Part shown: positions 35,239-43,902 of the stretch, in pieces
How the letters are laid out: every line of letters starts with the position of its first letter
Position numbering within the stretch: position 1 is the stretch's first letter
NCBI GenBank assembly: GCA_031263535.1
Contig: JAISFO010000033.1
Span: 1 to 53,797, forward strand
From: Holosporales bacterium
Lineage (GTDB): Bacteria; Pseudomonadota; Alphaproteobacteria; UBA3830; JAIRWN01
Length of the DNA stretch: 53,797 nucleotides
Direction: 5' to 3'
Notes under the pieces: generated by a model
Told to the model about the DNA's origin: nothing
The model's input: only the letters and a program-made list of their open reading frames with translations
Databases searched by the model: none
Translations under genes and position numbers: made by a program

Positions 35239-36492
35239 TCAGGCGTGTTTTGGTTGTGCCAGCAAAGGCTTAGATGCCAACAGCGCTAGGCAGGAAATAA
35301 ACAAGCTGTATATGAAAGCGTATTTACCGCCGAAATTACTCCATATTTGTCCAGCCAATGTAGATGCTAGAAGGTACGAAATACCAGCCATAAAACAGTA
35401 TATACCGATAGCAGTGGCCGTAACATGCTTGTCGGCCTTTTCACTTATAAGCGAAAGGAACAGTCCTTGAATGGCCGTCATTTGTCCCCCCCACAAAAAC
35501 GCACCTAAGCAAACACCTAAAAGCGATTCTATGAAGATGAAAAACAGATTTGCACAAATCATGCAGATCATGCAAATTCTTATCATAGTAGCTCTTCCAA
35601 ACCTGTCTGCATAAAATCCTATAGGAAATGACATAAGCACTTGACCAAAGCTGACACACATGCTTTCAAAACCCGTAGAGAACACGGACAAATACTGGCT
35701 TGCATATATTGGCAGCAAGACTTCGCTGAAGTGACCAATCTCAAATATAAACGCCAGCAGGATGATTTTCCAAAATCCAAAATCGAGCGACTGTAGATAT
35801 TTTTTCTGAAACGGATTTTTGATTCGTTTGTCTTTTGACGCTATCTTAGGGGGCTTTATCCTAAACAGACAAATTATAGAAATAGCTACTGGAATGACCG
35901 CACAGCAAAATACAAGCCTGTAGTTATTGCAGCTAATATACATGATAATTATCGCTACGGGCGGACCCAGAAGCGATCCAATTGTCTTTAAAGATCTGCT
36001 AAAACCATAAGACTTAGCCCGGCTTTCGACTTTACTTACATCGGCGATTAAAGCGTCTCTAGTAGTGGCTTGAAATCCATTCCCCAATCTTTCGATGGAT
36101 TGAATGATCGTTACCATTAACGATGAGGCGGCGCTTGCCAACATAGACCTGGCAAACAGAGTAGCCAAGCATCCGATCAAAAGAATCGCTTTACGCTCGC
36201 AAAGATAGTCGCTTATAACTCCAGCGAAAATGCGACATACGAACGAGACAAACTCAACTATGCCATCGACAAAAGCGACTACAGATTCATCTACGTGCAG
36301 CTCGGTTTTAAGGAACATCCCGATCTGGCTGTAAACCATGGTTGTGGACATTCCCAAAAACAATCCGAAAAACGAAACTGCAGACACAGCCTTGGGAATA
36401 GTTTTAAATGCAGAAAAAAAGCCCTCGGATTGAGGGCCGGATTGTACAGAAAGCGAATCTTTTTTCTTTTGAGATTGTTGTAAATCGCTCAT
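35239..36492 (-). CDS. MFS transporter
   Basis: Inner-membrane secondary carrier of the major facilitator superfamily, 12 predicted helices in about 417 residues. The signature loop between helices 2 and 3 is visible as AGVISDYLCERKAILLIG, and its repeat in the second half as PIGFYADRFGRATMIRI. ERLGNGFQATTRDALIADV, in the region of helices 4-5, is typical of uncharacterised symbiont MFS proteins. ATG at 36492 has AGGGA close upstream and is preferred to the TTG 18 bases earlier. It lies downstream of the sugar cluster on the same strand, 110 bp away, so a link to that cluster is possible but not shown. Substrate unknown. Confidence 0.82.
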   Translation of the reverse strand: MSDLQQSQKKKDSLSVQSGPQSEGFFSAFKTIPKAVSAVSFFGLFLGMSTTMVYSQIGMFLKTELHVDESVVAFVDGIVEFVSFVCRIFAGVISDYLCERKAILLIGCLATLFARSMLASAASSLMVTIIQSIERLGNGFQATTRDALIADVSKVESRAKSYGFSRSLKTIGSLLGPPVAIIIMYISCNNYRLVFCCAVIPVAISIICLFRIKPPKIASKDKRIKNPFQKKYLQSLDFGFWKIILLAFIFEIGHFSEVLLPIYASQYLSVFSTGFESMCVSFGQVLMSFPIGFYADRFGRATMIRICMICMICANLFFIFIESLLGVCLGAFLWGGQMTAIQGLFLSLISEKADKHVTATAIGIYCFMAGISYLLASTLAGQIWSNFGGKYAFIYSLFISCLALLASKPLLAQPKHA

Positions 36493-36619
36493 TTCCCTGC
36501 CCTTTACCAACAGCTTAAATTCACTAGATTGCGATGAATTGTAACATATTCATAACATATTTGAATGGGGGTTGGGTAGAGCTAATAAGTGAAATTTGAA
36601 GGTTAATGATGCGATTCAA

Positions 36620-37300
36620 CTAGCTTAATAAAGCTCTATACTTTAATTCGGCCATTTTCCAGTCTTCTTCGGTATCAATATCTTGTACCATAGACTCAGG
36701 CAGCACATAAGCCAGCGTTTTTGGCGGCACTAAAGTTTTTTCCTGTAATAAAATTTCGGTTTTACAAAAATAAAACATTCCGGCGTCAAAATACCCTTCT
36801 TTAAGATCCTGTGATCGCATTTGTTGTGCTTCTTCATTGTCTGGTATCAAAAGCCCATCTTGTATCCTAAGCACCCATTCCACTGGTACGGAATATCTGC
36901 ACACGGGCATCAGAGCATCATGCTCAGCGAATTTATCATAGGCATTTTTCAGCAATCCTGCCGTTAAAAATGGGGCGCAAGGCATAATGCAACAAATATT
37001 ATTGAACGTCTTGACTAGATCTTTATAGGCATATATTACTTCTTCAAGAACATCGAATGTAGGAGCTTGATCACTGCTAGTTTCTTGACTACGCATAAAC
37101 GGAACATTTGCACCATATTTTTTAGAAACGTTTGCGATTTCGGGACAATCGGTTGAGACCATTACTTCATCAAAAATACCGCTCTCTACACAGGCGACAA
37201 TGGGATAAGCAATTATCGGCTTACCAAAAAACTCTTTAATGTTTTTCTTTGGTATACGTTTAGATCCACCTCTGGCAGTGACAATTGCGACATTTTGCAT
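36620..37300 (-). CDS. pseF: acylneuraminate/pseudaminic acid cytidylyltransferase (PseF-like)
   Basis: Activates a nine-carbon nonulosonic acid with CTP to the CMP-sugar used by glycosyltransferases. N-terminal VTARGGSKRIPKKNIKEFFGKPIIAY holds the nucleotide-binding signature. MRSQDLKEGYFDAGMFYF and MVQDIDTEEDWKMAELKYRAL match PseF better than NeuA. 226 residues. It is the last gene of the minus-strand sugar operon, 34 bp after the methyltransferase reading frame. The nonulosonate synthase (PseI/LegI/NeuB) that should make its substrate is not in the window. Confidence 0.85.
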   Translation of the reverse strand: MQNVAIVTARGGSKRIPKKNIKEFFGKPIIAYPIVACVESGIFDEVMVSTDCPEIANVSKKYGANVPFMRSQETSSDQAPTFDVLEEVIYAYKDLVKTFNNICCIMPCAPFLTAGLLKNAYDKFAEHDALMPVCRYSVPVEWVLRIQDGLLIPDNEEAQQMRSQDLKEGYFDAGMFYFCKTEILLQEKTLVPPKTLAYVLPESMVQDIDTEEDWKMAELKYRALLS

Positions 37301-37334
37301 AGTACGATTACTACATTAAATTAACTGGCAATAA

Positions 37335-38020
37335 TCAAACTTCTTGGTAGCCGCCATACAAATCTTTCTTTAAAACCTGTACACAATAAAAATCCTCAAT
37401 GTCGCTACAATTAATTGTATTGCAGCAAGGATTAAAGTAATCATAACGAAATTTGTAAATCTCTTTGTATGTTCCAAAAGACTTGAACATTTTACCACAA
37501 TCAATTTTATACGTATAGGCATCAGCTTCTAATTTATGATGATATTTTCGTTTCTGCGGATATGTAGGGCAAAAATCACCTATAACCAAGACTCCACCAT
37601 CGGCTACACAACCATCTGCATTGGCTATACACTGAAAAATAGACTCTCTATCTATCCAGTGTAAACAGTAGCCGAGTATTACTAGATCAAACTTAGAATT
37701 AAAAATCCCCCCCCCCCTGATCTCGCAGAAATATCTCCACAATACAACTCAAGACCAAACTTAGATTTCCCATAGGCAACTGCTTTCTCGGAAGCTTCAA
37801 TTCCAACAAATCTGCGACAATCTTGAAAAATATCTTTCAATAAGCTAAGCCTATACCCACTACTACAACCAAACTCCATTACTGATTTTGGCTTAATTAA
37901 TAGACGAGTAACAATGCTACCAAGTACATCCGTTGATAAATCTTGCTTTAATTCAAAATCCAGATTTTCGGCGAAGTAACGATTCCCTTCACCATTGACA
38001 AATAGTTCTTTCTGATTCAT
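37335..38020 (-). pseudogene. sugar-cluster methyltransferase, out of frame at a G11 tract (phase-variable candidate)
   Basis: Class I SAM methyltransferase in two frames. The first part (38020 downward) has VMEFGCSSGYRLSLL (motif I), VGIEASEKAVAYGK and LYCGDIS, then runs through the G tract and stops after GGGGFLILSLI. The second frame picks up at IFNSKFDLVILGYCLHWIDRE and VADGGVLVIGDFCPTYP, the expected motifs IV-VI, to the end at 37335. One extra G, or two fewer, would restore about 226 codons. The tract lies between motif I and motif IV, so the present form makes only a dead fragment. By position it probably O- or N-methylates the cluster sugar. Long G tracts are classic slipped-strand switches in surface genes of other bacteria. 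Confidence 0.75.
37707..37717 (-). repeat. G11 homopolymer (C11 on the + strand) inside the methyltransferase gene
   Basis: Eleven consecutive C on the + strand, G on the coding strand, in a background of about 40 percent GC. It sits exactly at the frame break; 9 or 12 G's give the full-length reading. Confidence 0.85.
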
Positions 38021-38044
38021 TATAAACTCTTACCTTCAACTTGT

Positions 38045-39364
38045 TTAATTTAGTCTTTTGAATCCGCTGTGACAAACTTTACTATCTACAAAAGCCATCA
38101 TATCTGATTCAGACATAAGGCTCATTTTTCCAAACACTTCATCGACTGAATTTGCATAATCCCGAATATATCCATCCTTATGCGCATATGAGGCATAATA
38201 CAAAGTGGATGCCAAAAAGCCATGCGACAGCATGAGCTTGGTGAAAACAGTCTTATATAGCAACGGATTATTCGATAAAAACTGAAAATGCCCAAGTGGA
38301 TAAATGCCAGATATATCTATTTTCAACCCATGTTTATCTGCTTTTTCTTTCCAACAATCTTGTACCGCTTTTCCGGACTTCATAAGGTGCGAAGGAACGT
38401 TCAAGGCTTTCATTTTATTAATTGTGGCTAGAGCTGCTGTTGGCCCTATCCTTTCCGTCCAATAGGTGCTGGAGATAAACGATTCCTGCGCAGATTGCAT
38501 GATCTGCTTTTTACCTACAACAGCCGCCATCGGATAGCCATTGGATAAAGCTTTAGCAAACACAGCAATATCCGGCTCTATGTCATATATCAGATGCGCT
38601 CCGCCGACATTCAACCTAAAACCAGAAGTGACTTCATCCACTATAAAAGCAATATTCTTTTTCTGAGTAAAAGCCCTAATGGCGGCGATAAAGTCTTTAT
38701 CTGGGGGAGAATTGCGTACGGCTTCTAAAACAATTGCGCCTAATTCGTCGCCATGCTTATAGCTGAGCTCCAAAAATTCTTCTACATCATTATAGTTAAA
38801 CGGGATAGAAGTCTCAAAAAGTTGTCTCGGTATTCCTTTTGGTTTTAATCCAGGCAGTAGGTGGCCATCCAGAGACTTATCAGAAGCTAAATTCGCACTA
38901 ATATACCAATCGTGCCATCCATGATATCCACAAAATAAAACCTTATCCTTTGATGAATAGGCTCTAGCTATTCTAACTGCTATGGCCAAGGCCTCACCAC
39001 CACAGCGAGCAAACCGCACCATTTCAGCCCAAGGATGCAGCTTTAGAAGCTGCTTAGCTAGTTCAACTTCCTCGTAACAGTTTAACGAGGACATCGAGCC
39101 TCTATCTATTGCCTTTTTGACAGCAGAATCAACATCATCGTCCGCAAAACCCAAAGCACATGCCCCTATGCCCATGGATATCATATCGATGTACTTGTGG
39201 CCCTCTAGGTCAATTACCTCACAGCCCTTAGCCTCTGTGTAATAATTTACCCACCCGTCTGGGACAAACATTTCCGGCCGCTTTGACAGCAACTGAGTCC
39301 CGCCGGGGATAATACTTTTAGCTTCGTTGTATGCTTTTTGGTTTTTTGACACTGTATAATTCAA
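38045..39364 (-). CDS. class III aminotransferase, glutamate-1-semialdehyde aminomutase-like
   Basis: PLP enzyme that probably transfers an amino group to a sugar intermediate or side chain in this cluster. GSAM-like layout: SIIPGGTQLLSKRPEMF at the start, MISMGIGACALGFADDDV, FCGYHGWHDWY, FIVDEVTSGFRL and the PLP lysine in VFAKALSNGYPMAAVVG. 439 residues. It is not expected to be the heme-pathway HemL, because of its place in the sugar operon. TTG start at 39364 with a weak ribosome site; it lies 40 bp after the SDR gene. The exact substrate is not known to me. Confidence 0.82.
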   Translation of the reverse strand: MNYTVSKNQKAYNEAKSIIPGGTQLLSKRPEMFVPDGWVNYYTEAKGCEVIDLEGHKYIDMISMGIGACALGFADDDVDSAVKKAIDRGSMSSLNCYEEVELAKQLLKLHPWAEMVRFARCGGEALAIAVRIARAYSSKDKVLFCGYHGWHDWYISANLASDKSLDGHLLPGLKPKGIPRQLFETSIPFNYNDVEEFLELSYKHGDELGAIVLEAVRNSPPDKDFIAAIRAFTQKKNIAFIVDEVTSGFRLNVGGAHLIYDIEPDIAVFAKALSNGYPMAAVVGKKQIMQSAQESFISSTYWTERIGPTAALATINKMKALNVPSHLMKSGKAVQDCWKEKADKHGLKIDISGIYPLGHFQFLSNNPLLYKTVFTKLMLSHGFLASTLYYASYAHKDGYIRDYANSVDEVFGKMSLMSESDMMAFVDSKVCHSGFKRLN

Positions 39365-39403
39365 ACTTTTTAAGTTTAATAGCGCTTAAGCACTAGCGTA
39401 ATA

Positions 39404-40138
39404 CTATACCGCACACCATCCCCCGTCCACCATTAAGTTATGACCGGTGATGTAGCCCGCTTCGTCAGATAACAGAAAGCTAACAGCCGGAGCTACTTCT
39501 TCTGGCTTTGCCATTCTGTTTAAGGGACATTTTTTAGAGTATTGTTTCACAAAAATTGGACTTTGGTTGTCAAAAACCCCACCTGGAGACACGCAATTGG
39601 CCCTTATGCAAAATTTACCAAAGTAAGATGCCAGATATCTGGTGAAGTTTATAACTCCACCCTTAATGGCTGTATAGGCCGCATGAGGCTGCATGTCGGT
39701 GTTTTCATATATATTAAAGTCGTTTCCAACAACGCCGTATATAGATCCGAAATTGACCACAGATCCAGCCTTTTGCTTTTTCATTACCTTAAGAGCCTCA
39801 AAGCAAGTGTAGAATACACTGTTAAGTTGTAAATCTACGTTCTTCGTCCAAGATTCAACAGAAATCTCATCAAACCTTCCGCTGAAGTCTCTAGTTCTTG
39901 GATAAGCGCAATTTACCAGGCCATCAAGCCTTCCAAATCTGGCAATTACCTCACTAATACTTTGCTTCACTGAATTATAGTCGCTGATATCGCATTTAAG
40001 CGAATAGTTGTCCAAATCACCATCAACCGCAGTATCAAAGTTGATACAGCTGCTGCCTTTACTTCGTATATCTTTGACAACAGCTCTGCCGATAAGACCG
40101 CATCCACCAGCTACCACAATCACTTTGTCATGCAGCAT
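39404..40138 (-). CDS. short-chain dehydrogenase/reductase, PtmA-like
   Basis: NAD(P)-dependent oxidoreductase. GGCGLIGRAVVKDI near residue 10 is the dinucleotide site, NCAYPRT replaces the NNAG turn, the Ser is in SVVNFGSIYGVVG, and YTAIKGGVINFTRYLA has the Tyr-x-x-x-Lys pair. The C-terminal ITGHNLMVDGGWCAV is typical. 244 residues from ATG at 40138, which overlaps the stop of the upstream gene in TGATG. PtmA-type SDRs accompany PtmE-type nucleotidyltransferases in legionaminic-acid loci, supporting a nonulosonate role. Confidence 0.85.
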   Translation of the reverse strand: MLHDKVIVVAGGCGLIGRAVVKDIRSKGSSCINFDTAVDGDLDNYSLKCDISDYNSVKQSISEVIARFGRLDGLVNCAYPRTRDFSGRFDEISVESWTKNVDLQLNSVFYTCFEALKVMKKQKAGSVVNFGSIYGVVGNDFNIYENTDMQPHAAYTAIKGGVINFTRYLASYFGKFCIRANCVSPGGVFDNQSPIFVKQYSKKCPLNRMAKPEEVAPAVSFLLSDEAGYITGHNLMVDGGWCAV

Positions 40139-41193
40139 CAAAACCTCACATAATTCACGTCGGCTTTTGCCTTAGCGTAGCTTTGTGGTGTGCCGATATC
40201 AAGCCAGTATCCCATTATAGGGAAATGTCTGACGTTTTTCTTGTGATCTATAAGCAAAGCTACAAAATCTGTAGCGTCAAAGGACTGACCACCCGGAATA
40301 AGGTTTATACACTCATTTTTAATCAAATAAATACCAGCATTTGAATGATAGGTATACGTTGGTTTTTCAGTCAATGAGTCAACCTTATCACTACTGACAT
40401 TCAGAACTGCGTATGGAACATCCACTCTTACGTTTGACGTCGCCACAAGCATATCGCTATCTGTTTCTTTATGCTGATAGAAAAAACTGTCAAAATCTAT
40501 ATTAGTAAGTATATCGGCGTTCATTACCAGCACATCATTGTGAACAAATTTCTTCACTAAACCAACAGATCCAATGGTTCCCAGCGGAATCTTTTCTTCA
40601 ATGTAATGGATATTGATATGCTTATAGGCTTTGTTTAGATACTCTTTTATCTGGCTTTTCATGCAATTTACAGATACATGAAAATCCCGTACTCCATATT
40701 TAATCAGCCTGTCTATATTATGTGCGATTATTGGCTTTCCTGCCAAGTCAAGCAAAGGTTTTGGAATGTTGTTGGTATGCGGCTTAAGGCGAAGTCCTTG
40801 ACCTCCGGCCATAAGCACAGCGTCCATCGGCAAAATCGCCCGCATACTTTTCAGATCTAGCAGATCCTTGATTGTTCCATCGTCAGACAGGACCGGAGCT
40901 ATCTTCAGCTTCATCGATTTTAAAAACCTGATTTTCTCGTAATCATTTATGTTTGAAATGTAATGAAAGTTTGTGCACATCACCTGTGCGACGCTGTCGG
41001 TCAGCGCAATACCAGATATTAAGGATCGCCGGATATCTCCATCAGTCAGCGAGCCGATTAAAGTACCATTATCGTCTATTACAAAAATAGTAAGAATCTG
41101 CGTATCCGAGATCTGATTAATCTTACTTAATGCGGCAAGAATAGTTTCGCTCTTGTGAATTATGAATTTGTCTATTTCCATAGAGCTATACAA
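40138..41193 (-). CDS. nucleotidyltransferase with N-terminal CBS pair, PtmE-like
   Basis: Probably makes an NDP-hexosamine (in the Campylobacter pathway PtmE makes GDP-glucosamine). Residues 1-120 form two CBS repeats (FVIDDNGTLIGSLTDGDIRRSLI). Residues 125-351 form a sugar-phosphate nucleotidyltransferase with MAGGQGLRLKPHTNNIPKPLLDLAGKPII, then VMNADILTNIDF and GYWLDIGTPQSYAKA. The reading starts with TTG at 41193, overlapping the deacetylase gene by 8 bp; ATG at 41181 is an alternative. CBS-linked nucleotidyltransferases are a hallmark of legionaminic-type clusters. Confidence 0.85.
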   Translation of the reverse strand: MYSSMEIDKFIIHKSETILAALSKINQISDTQILTIFVIDDNGTLIGSLTDGDIRRSLISGIALTDSVAQVMCTNFHYISNINDYEKIRFLKSMKLKIAPVLSDDGTIKDLLDLKSMRAILPMDAVLMAGGQGLRLKPHTNNIPKPLLDLAGKPIIAHNIDRLIKYGVRDFHVSVNCMKSQIKEYLNKAYKHINIHYIEEKIPLGTIGSVGLVKKFVHNDVLVMNADILTNIDFDSFFYQHKETDSDMLVATSNVRVDVPYAVLNVSSDKVDSLTEKPTYTYHSNAGIYLIKNECINLIPGGQSFDATDFVALLIDHKKNVRHFPIMGYWLDIGTPQSYAKAKADVNYVRF

Positions 41194-41877
41194 CCTGTTT
41201 CAGTAACTGAAACGCTTCTGCATATCTAACGCCCACTGTACTTCCACGCAGTGTTGCCAGCAACGTTATATTCTCAATGCTTCTTGGGAAAGGTTGATAA
41301 CCAAGCTCTGAAGCATATAATCTTTTAATAAGACTGACTTTACGCTCAAATTGCTCAGTTACATCTACGTAATAGTTTGGGGCAAACATATTGCCTGCAA
41401 TTGCCGGAGCAAATTCTGTTTCCGAAATGGTTTCGTACATTAAAACCTTTTTAATAGATGGATACCGAAAGCTTTTTGTGCAAGCAAATGCAGCGTCAAA
41501 AGTAACTCTGTGATCGCTATGAACGTCGGATCTGTTTGGAATATAGACAACTTCCGGAGTTAATTGCTTAAATATGTCGGCAATTTTGGAGATTGCTTCA
41601 AGTAAAGGAAAAGTATCCATAAAAGTGGTTGGATATCCCAGCTGAAAAACCTCATCAAAATCATAAGCTTGTCTAATATTTTTCATTAAACGGTCTTGTT
41701 CCTTTTCTTGTTTTTGAGATGGGGGTGGGGTGGGGTGGGGGTACAACTGCTTTTAGCAACAGCACAGGTTACAAAAATACAACTGACTTTGTCATTTTCG
41801 CTTTTGTGTCGAAGGATTGTTCCGCCTACGCCTAAACTTTCATCATCCGGATGAGGTGCAATCACCACTACATTCAT
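41186..41877 (-). pseudogene. PIG-L family N-deacetylase, out of frame at a CCCCA repeat (phase-variable candidate)
   Basis: LmbE/PIG-L zinc enzymes remove acetyl groups from amino sugars. The first frame (41877 downward) has the zinc motif IAPHPDDESLGVGGTI and KVSCIFVTCAVAKSSC, then runs out in TPTPPHPHLKNKKRNKTV. The other frame resumes with QKQEKEQDRLMKNIRQAY, FQLGYPTTFMDTF, VYIPNRSDVHSDHRVTFDAAF (second zinc motif) and ends at 41186. The break is at a CCCCA pentamer array on the coding strand. Losing exactly one 5-nt unit restores the whole reading (...SSCTPTPPPSQKQEK...). It overlaps both neighbours by a few bases, so loss of translation here could also affect downstream genes. Confidence 0.75.
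41721..41742 (-). repeat. pentanucleotide array (GGGGT on +, CCCCA coding side)
   Basis: Four GGGGT-like units with an extra G in the first and last. It lies exactly at the frame break of the PIG-L gene. Because five is not a multiple of three, each unit gained or lost changes frame; minus one unit gives ON. Confidence 0.85.
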
Positions 41878-42757
41878 ATGTATTCTCCAACTTTGGGCAA
41901 AGTATTAAATTCATGTTCCAATATCCTGATACTCCCATCATAACATTTGATGTCTATTGAATTGTCAGGTACTGCCAAAATCTTGCCAAATTCAATATTG
42001 CTCACCTCGCACGGCATTTCCTTAACTTTCCAAATTGTCACTTTATTTGAGTCATAAATCAAATGTGCGCCAATATACGGCTTAGATAAAGCTCTGACGA
42101 GGTTATAAATTGCCGTTGAAGACATATTAAAACGGATCACGCCGTCATGTTCGCCTCTTTTCCTCCAATAATTAGCCTGTCTGTCGTCCTGCTTGGATCG
42201 CGTAAATTTACGACATTTCAGCTTATCGTGCAATTTCTCCAGCTGAGATTCGGCTGTAGTCGCAATTTTATTGTATAGACTTCTGGCGTCATCTTCGTAA
42301 GAAACATTTATCGGCGTCTGGCTCAAAATATCGCCGCTGTCTGCACCATCATCCATTATAAAAAAAAGGTTGAGGCTGTCTCGCTTAATCCTAAAGCCAG
42401 CGTCCAAATTAAAGGATGCCTGCCTCTATTTTGGGGAAGATTTGTTGGATGAAAGCCAATCACGCCAATTTCTGTTAGGTTGAGTAACTCTTGCTTTATT
42501 AAGCTAGACCAGCCGAAACAGAAAATAACATCTGGATTAAGCGACTTGATCCAGTCGACTGTCTCCTTGGCATTGACATCGATTGCAAATCTATAAGGAA
42601 TGTTTGCTTTGTTGCACAGAGGAATCAGATCGCAGAAATCAGAGTTAACCCTTGATCTTTCTTTAGTAACTACTCCAACGACCTCTGCTTCAATAGCGAT
42701 AAGCTTGGCCAACATCCGAGCGGAAAACTCAACGGTGCCAATAAATACGATTCTCAT
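41874..42757 (-). pseudogene. formyltransferase of the sugar cluster, out of frame at a T8 run (phase-variable candidate)
   Basis: Methionyl-tRNA-formyltransferase-like fold; in sugar clusters such enzymes add formyl from formyl-THF to an amino sugar. The first frame has MRIVFIGTVEFSARML, VGVVTKE, VIFCFGWSSLIKQELL and IGFHPTNLPQNRGRHPLIW (formyl-THF and catalytic Asn-His region), then stops after ETASTFFL. The second continues IMDDGADSGDILSQTPINV, the expected follow-on with the catalytic Asp, to a C-terminal domain ending in LPKVGEYI. The break is at eight T's; nine or six would give about 294 codons. It overlaps the epimerase gene and the deacetylase gene as ATGA on both sides. Confidence 0.75.
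42360..42367 (-). repeat. T8 run (A8 on +) at the formyltransferase frame break
   Basis: Eight A's on the + strand. The two halves of the formyltransferase meet here, one nucleotide short of one frame. T9 or T6 would be full length. Confidence 0.7.
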
Positions 42758-43902
42758 TTGGCACGCAAATCAAAAAACGCCTTCTTCAACAGCTTACTTG
42801 CATCGATTTTTTTGAGTTTATTTATGATACTGTTCGCCGCGTCGTTTCCTTCGTAAAAATTGCGTACTGTTTTAAGTGCTTGCTGAAACTCAGTTGAATA
42901 TAGTTTTTGCATAGCGCATAGGATTGCTTCTTTGGTGTTTTCACAGTTGATAATAGATTTGGACTGTATCCTGCCTTGTTGTCTGTCGCCAATGTTAATT
43001 GTGCCTATTTTAAAGCTTGGCGCTTCTGTTATTCCGCTGGAAGAGTTGCCGACAACGGCGTCAACAAACTGCAGAGTGGAAAAATATCGAAGCTGGCCCA
43101 GAGACTCGAAAGCTATTGCATTTTCATGCAGCGATACATACTCGTCTGTTAAATCAAATATTTCTTCATTTCCATCATCAGAGTTGGGTTTTGTGAAAAT
43201 GATCTTTGTGTTCTTCAGCTCGGACAAAGCATCCAGCAATGTTTGAAATTGCTCAGCCTGGCTGTAACCATGTGCTAAAGTCATGGGATGAAAAGTAATA
43301 AGCAGGTTTTTTAGGCTGAATTTAAAATGCAGCTGTTCTTCCAGTTCATCTTTGGAGAGTAGTTTTGTGTTTTTGATATTTTCAACGCCAAGAGAGCCAA
43401 CATTAAAAACATACTCTGGATTTTCGCCTAACTGAATTACGCGATTTCTATACTCTTCACAAATCGTGAAATGTAAGTGGCTCATCTTAGTGATGCAGTG
43501 GCGAATTTCTTCATCTATTATTCCAAATGTAGATTCGCCTCCGCCAATGTGCGCTATTGGCAGCTTGCTTAGCATAGCGGCAATGACCACGGCCATTATC
43601 TCATACCTGTCCCCCAGTACAATAAGCACGTCAGGCTTAAGCTCGCCAAAGGCTTCATAGAACTTTTCAACAGCAACCGACATAGCGTATGCGGGCTTTT
43701 TCTCGATGCAAATGTCTATTTTTTTGGTAATCGCAGTTGTAATTTCCGAACAAGTATAACCAAACCGTTCGGATAAATGAGTTCCAGTTACGACCAGCTG
43801 CAGGTCCAAATCAGCATCGCGTGAAATCTTGTCGATTAAGTTCGACATGATTCCATATTCAGCCCTTGTGGAGGTTACAACGCAGATTTTCTTGATGCTC
43901 AT
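42754..43902 (-). CDS. neuC: hydrolysing NDP-GlcNAc 2-epimerase, NeuC/LegG type
   Basis: Converts UDP- or GDP-linked GlcNAc-type sugar to the free ManNAc-type sugar that nonulosonate synthase condenses with phosphoenolpyruvate. GT-B fold: VVTSTRAEYGIMSNLIDKI near the start, VLGDRYEIMAVVIAAML, AHIGGGESTFGIIDEEIRHCITKMSHLHF, LITFHPMTLAHGYS and VGNSSSGITEAPSFKIGTINIGDRQQGR. 382 residues, intact. It overlaps the SH3 gene and the formyltransferase gene as ATGA. With a PtmE-like enzyme present, a GDP-linked substrate (LegG) is plausible. Confidence 0.9.
   Translation of the reverse strand: MSIKKICVVTSTRAEYGIMSNLIDKISRDADLDLQLVVTGTHLSERFGYTCSEITTAITKKIDICIEKKPAYAMSVAVEKFYEAFGELKPDVLIVLGDRYEIMAVVIAAMLSKLPIAHIGGGESTFGIIDEEIRHCITKMSHLHFTICEEYRNRVIQLGENPEYVFNVGSLGVENIKNTKLLSKDELEEQLHFKFSLKNLLITFHPMTLAHGYSQAEQFQTLLDALSELKNTKIIFTKPNSDDGNEEIFDLTDEYVSLHENAIAFESLGQLRYFSTLQFVDAVVGNSSSGITEAPSFKIGTINIGDRQQGRIQSKSIINCENTKEAILCAMQKLYSTEFQQALKTVRNFYEGNDAANSIINKLKKIDASKLLKKAFFDLRAK

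Noticed and set aside
38045-39364. Class III aminotransferase as HemL of heme synthesis
   Set aside because: Its place in the overlapping sugar operon next to SDR and PtmE-like genes makes a sugar role more likely.
41721-41742. GGGGT array as telomere-like or CRISPR repeat
   Set aside because: Only four short units, inside a coding gene at its frame break, with no spacers; a contingency repeat explains it better.
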